Positions 61,440 through 64,000 of a DNA stretch of 64,000 nt are shown piece after piece (the first letter of the stretch is position 1; every line of letters starts with the position of its first letter). The notes beneath the pieces are model-generated. The model was not told the DNA's origin and made no database searches. It saw only the letters and a list, made by a program, of their open reading frames with translations. The DNA is from Hirundichthys speculiger (taxonomy: Eukaryota > Chordata > Actinopteri > Beloniformes > Exocoetidae): assembly GCA_018398805.1 (NCBI GenBank), contig JAGFBZ010000814.1, forward strand, positions 2,899,001 through 2,963,000, written 5' to 3'. The position numbers and the translations under genes are program-made.

Positions 61440-64000
61440 AGGCAGCATCTGTTCTTTAATCTTCTTAATTAATCGTGATGCTTTCTTTCAATGAAATAAC
61501 GAATGTAGTTTCATTAGACTTTTATTTTTAAAAAAATCCAAAAAAATGATAAGATTTAATACAATATTTTAGCATTCTTACCTTAAAAATAATGGCATTA
61601 CAATTGTCTCACGATTAAGTCTGAAAAACATTTGTATAGAGTTTTCTTTTCTGGAGTCATATAACATTACTCTGTATTACTGAGTCGTATGCAAATACAT
61701 GTAAGTATATATGTGTACATTAGTTCATAAATACTGCTCTGAAATACTTGTAGGGGAGAAAAAGCAGCCAAAATGCAGGGCAATTAATGTCATATATTCA
61801 GTATACTTAAAATTAGATAGCACAAACTCCTTCACCTGCAACCCAGTTAAAACATACTGATCTGCCAGCATCATCCCTCCTGCAAGTCATGGGAACAGTC
61901 ATATGAAATAGCCTGGAGTAAAGACCAGAGTCTCTTATCAAACAGAAACACCATATTTATGCTTTAGTTCCAGCTCCTGAATGAGAAGTATGACATTGGT
62001 ATTGCACTTTCATAGTTGAATGTTGATTCATGCCACTTTAAAGACAGCTCAGAATTAGATAGGTTCAAGTAGAGTGTTGAACACCAGTTACTTTAATGAG
62101 GCTTGATTAATTCCCTCACATTACATCTTTTATTTTTAAATATTTAGAATTTTTTTTCTTTTGGGGCTGTAATTTCCTATCTCATGTTGCAACTTAGAGA
62201 TTTAAGTTTCACTTTGATATTCAGATGGATTACAGTTTGTTTTAAGGAAATAATCTGATTCAGTTGTGCTTACAAAAGATTCAAGGTGTGTCTGTTAATC
62301 CACTCTCCTCCTTCCTCTTAAGAGAGATCGGAGTATTTGTTTCTTTTCCATTTAATATCTTTCTTTTGGCCAGAATATTTTATTGTAAAATATTTAATTC
62401 TGTTGAAGATAACAAAAGGTGAAAGGGTTAGAGAAGATGTATTCTGATGGTTTGATAAAAAATCCCCTACTACCAACCACTGAAATTTAAGATGTGCACA
62501 CAGAGCACACAGCAGAATCTCTGTGGGTGTTGCAATAGCACTGTGACTCAGCAGTATAGGAGCCTCACATCTTTAAAAGTCACTTATTCCACCCTGTCCT
62601 TATTATGGCTGATATTCACATGCTCGGTTAAGAAACAAAAGTCAGAAATGTAAAATTTTACCTCACAGCATAAAATACACCACAGGACTTGGGTATAATT
62701 ATGGAAATCCCATTCTTCTGCAGGAATATTTACCCTCAAACGCACTTAAGAGGTTCCCTTTGGTTTCCTGAAGTCATATGAAAGCTCTGGATTAAAGTGG
62801 CACGTTTCATTTCTACACTGCAAAGATTATCTGAAGTACCCTTAAGATTTGATTACATGTCTGCTATTCTGAAGACAAATCCCTGGTAATTCTTGTACTG
62901 CTGACTCATTGCAATGCTTTCCACTGTGAAGACATGGGATATGAAAGTTGGAAAACCCTGAGCAAAAACTCAAAAAGTATATGTATTTGAAAAATAGAAA
63001 AATAAATAAATGAATAAATAAAACTCTGAAAAATGTAGGTGATAATTCCATGTAGTCAGCCTGAAGGCTGAATTGAGACTAAACACTAAACAAAAGACTA
63101 GGCTTAAATAATGGGCGATTGTGAGCTCTGATGAATTTTTAATACTTTCTCTAAACCTTTTACTAAATATTAATTTGTTTTGATATTTTCCTGTAAAATT
63201 TACCTGTTTAATCAAGATAATGGCAAACTGTTCCAGCCCAAATACAGCTCAAGAGACCCAAACCATGATACTACAACAGTTGTGTCTCAATACGAGGAAT
63301 ACGAGGCTTTTTTACAAGAATGGAATGTTCTTTCTGCATAACACTTTTATAATATAGTCAGTTCAGAAATGACGTGGTTGGTTTTAGATTTGAAGCATGA
63401 CAGTGCTGATATATATTGTTCCATTTGCAGCTGGGCTAAAGGTCAGGTTTACAAGAACATTAAACTTGGGAGATACTTTGACACAAAAGCTTAAACTAAA
63501 AGATTCAGATTCACTCAGATGAAATGAAAACAGCATTTATGTAATCTAATATCCATCTCATAAAATAAACAGACAAGTATCCCATAAAACCTTTATTACT
63601 GTACCGCAGTGTTACAACTGTTCTTTCACATTTATCTGTGAAAACATTTTATCAGACTGTTTGTACTGAAATAATGGACCAGGTGTGCTCATTTACAATG
63701 ATCTCACAGCAGTGATCTGACAGCTTCTGAAAATGAAGCCCAACTTAAATATACTCAACAGTACCAAACTTAATGGCTAAACAACCAAAGACTTTCAGCA
63801 GGGCCTTGATAGACTGAGTCTCTTCTGAAAAGGGGCAAAAGGGTTTTGAAGAATCTCCCAACAGTGACAAGACACATATTGCACTCATGTAGCTATTAAA
63901 GCTTTTTGTCTTGCAACATAAATATATGGAACTGATTGGGCAAGACGTACACAAAAAAATAAAATAAAAAAATCTAAATCAAAACATTCCAGCTGAACCG
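61440..64000. other. Non-coding stretch at right edge
   Basis: AT-rich intergenic DNA upstream of slc25a37. Only short unrecognised frames, a poly-T near 62150, and AAAT repeats at 62997-63022. No gene, RNA gene or clear transposon seen. Confidence 0.55.

Overview
This window is nuclear DNA from a ray-finned (teleost) fish, probably a percomorph. The evidence is AT-rich intergenic DNA with many CA, TA and poly-A tracts, spliced genes with GT-AG introns, and dispersed repeats typical of teleosts (hAT MITEs, a tRNA-derived SINE, RTE/Rex3-like and L2/CR1-like LINE pieces). No prokaryotic, CRISPR, viral or toxin locus was seen.

Four protein-coding genes were found. stc1 (stanniocalcin-1, + strand, four coding exons, 14321-17489) has a CCAAT/TATA promoter. 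nkx2.7 (NKX2-6-like homeobox, + strand, two exons, 32301-34232) lies in a GC-rich island. nkx3-1 (homeobox, + strand, two exons, 41273-42060) has a TATA promoter and an apparent one-base frameshift in exon 1. slc25a37 (mitoferrin-1, - strand, four exons, 61101 down to 52005) has a CCAAT/GC-box promoter and a GATA/CACCC/GATA cluster upstream. This is the same gene set as the human 8p21 cluster STC1, NKX2-6, NKX3-1, SLC25A37, so the window is a conserved synteny block. The genes do not form a pathway: one encodes a calcium/phosphate hormone, two encode NK-class developmental regulators, and one encodes the mitochondrial iron importer of red-cell precursors.

Layout: 1-14.0 kb is non-coding, with an L2-type 3' tail, a 175-bp hAT MITE and a SINE tail. 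14.0-17.5 kb is stc1. 17.5-31.4 kb is mostly unassigned, with a 236-bp direct duplication (27.1-27.6 kb) and a 493-bp inverted-repeat element (28.1-28.6 kb). 31.4-34.4 kb is nkx2.7 and a CpG-rich segment. 36.4-38.1 kb is a three-layer nest: a LINE 3' end inside a hAT element inside an older dispersed repeat. 41.2-42.3 kb is nkx3-1. 47.7-49.0 kb holds a TA microsatellite, a LINE reverse-transcriptase relic and a SINE. 52.0-61.4 kb is slc25a37, with LINE pieces in intron 3 and a hAT-like element and an AT microsatellite in intron 1. 61.5-64 kb is non-coding.

The items most worth a second look are the broken nkx3-1 exon 1, the datable transposon nest with a long target-site duplication, the erythroid-type motif cluster upstream of slc25a37, the 16-bp perfect palindrome in the stc1 promoter, and the recent 236-bp duplication whose six differences are all transitions. 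I found no convincing evidence of an entirely new biological system.
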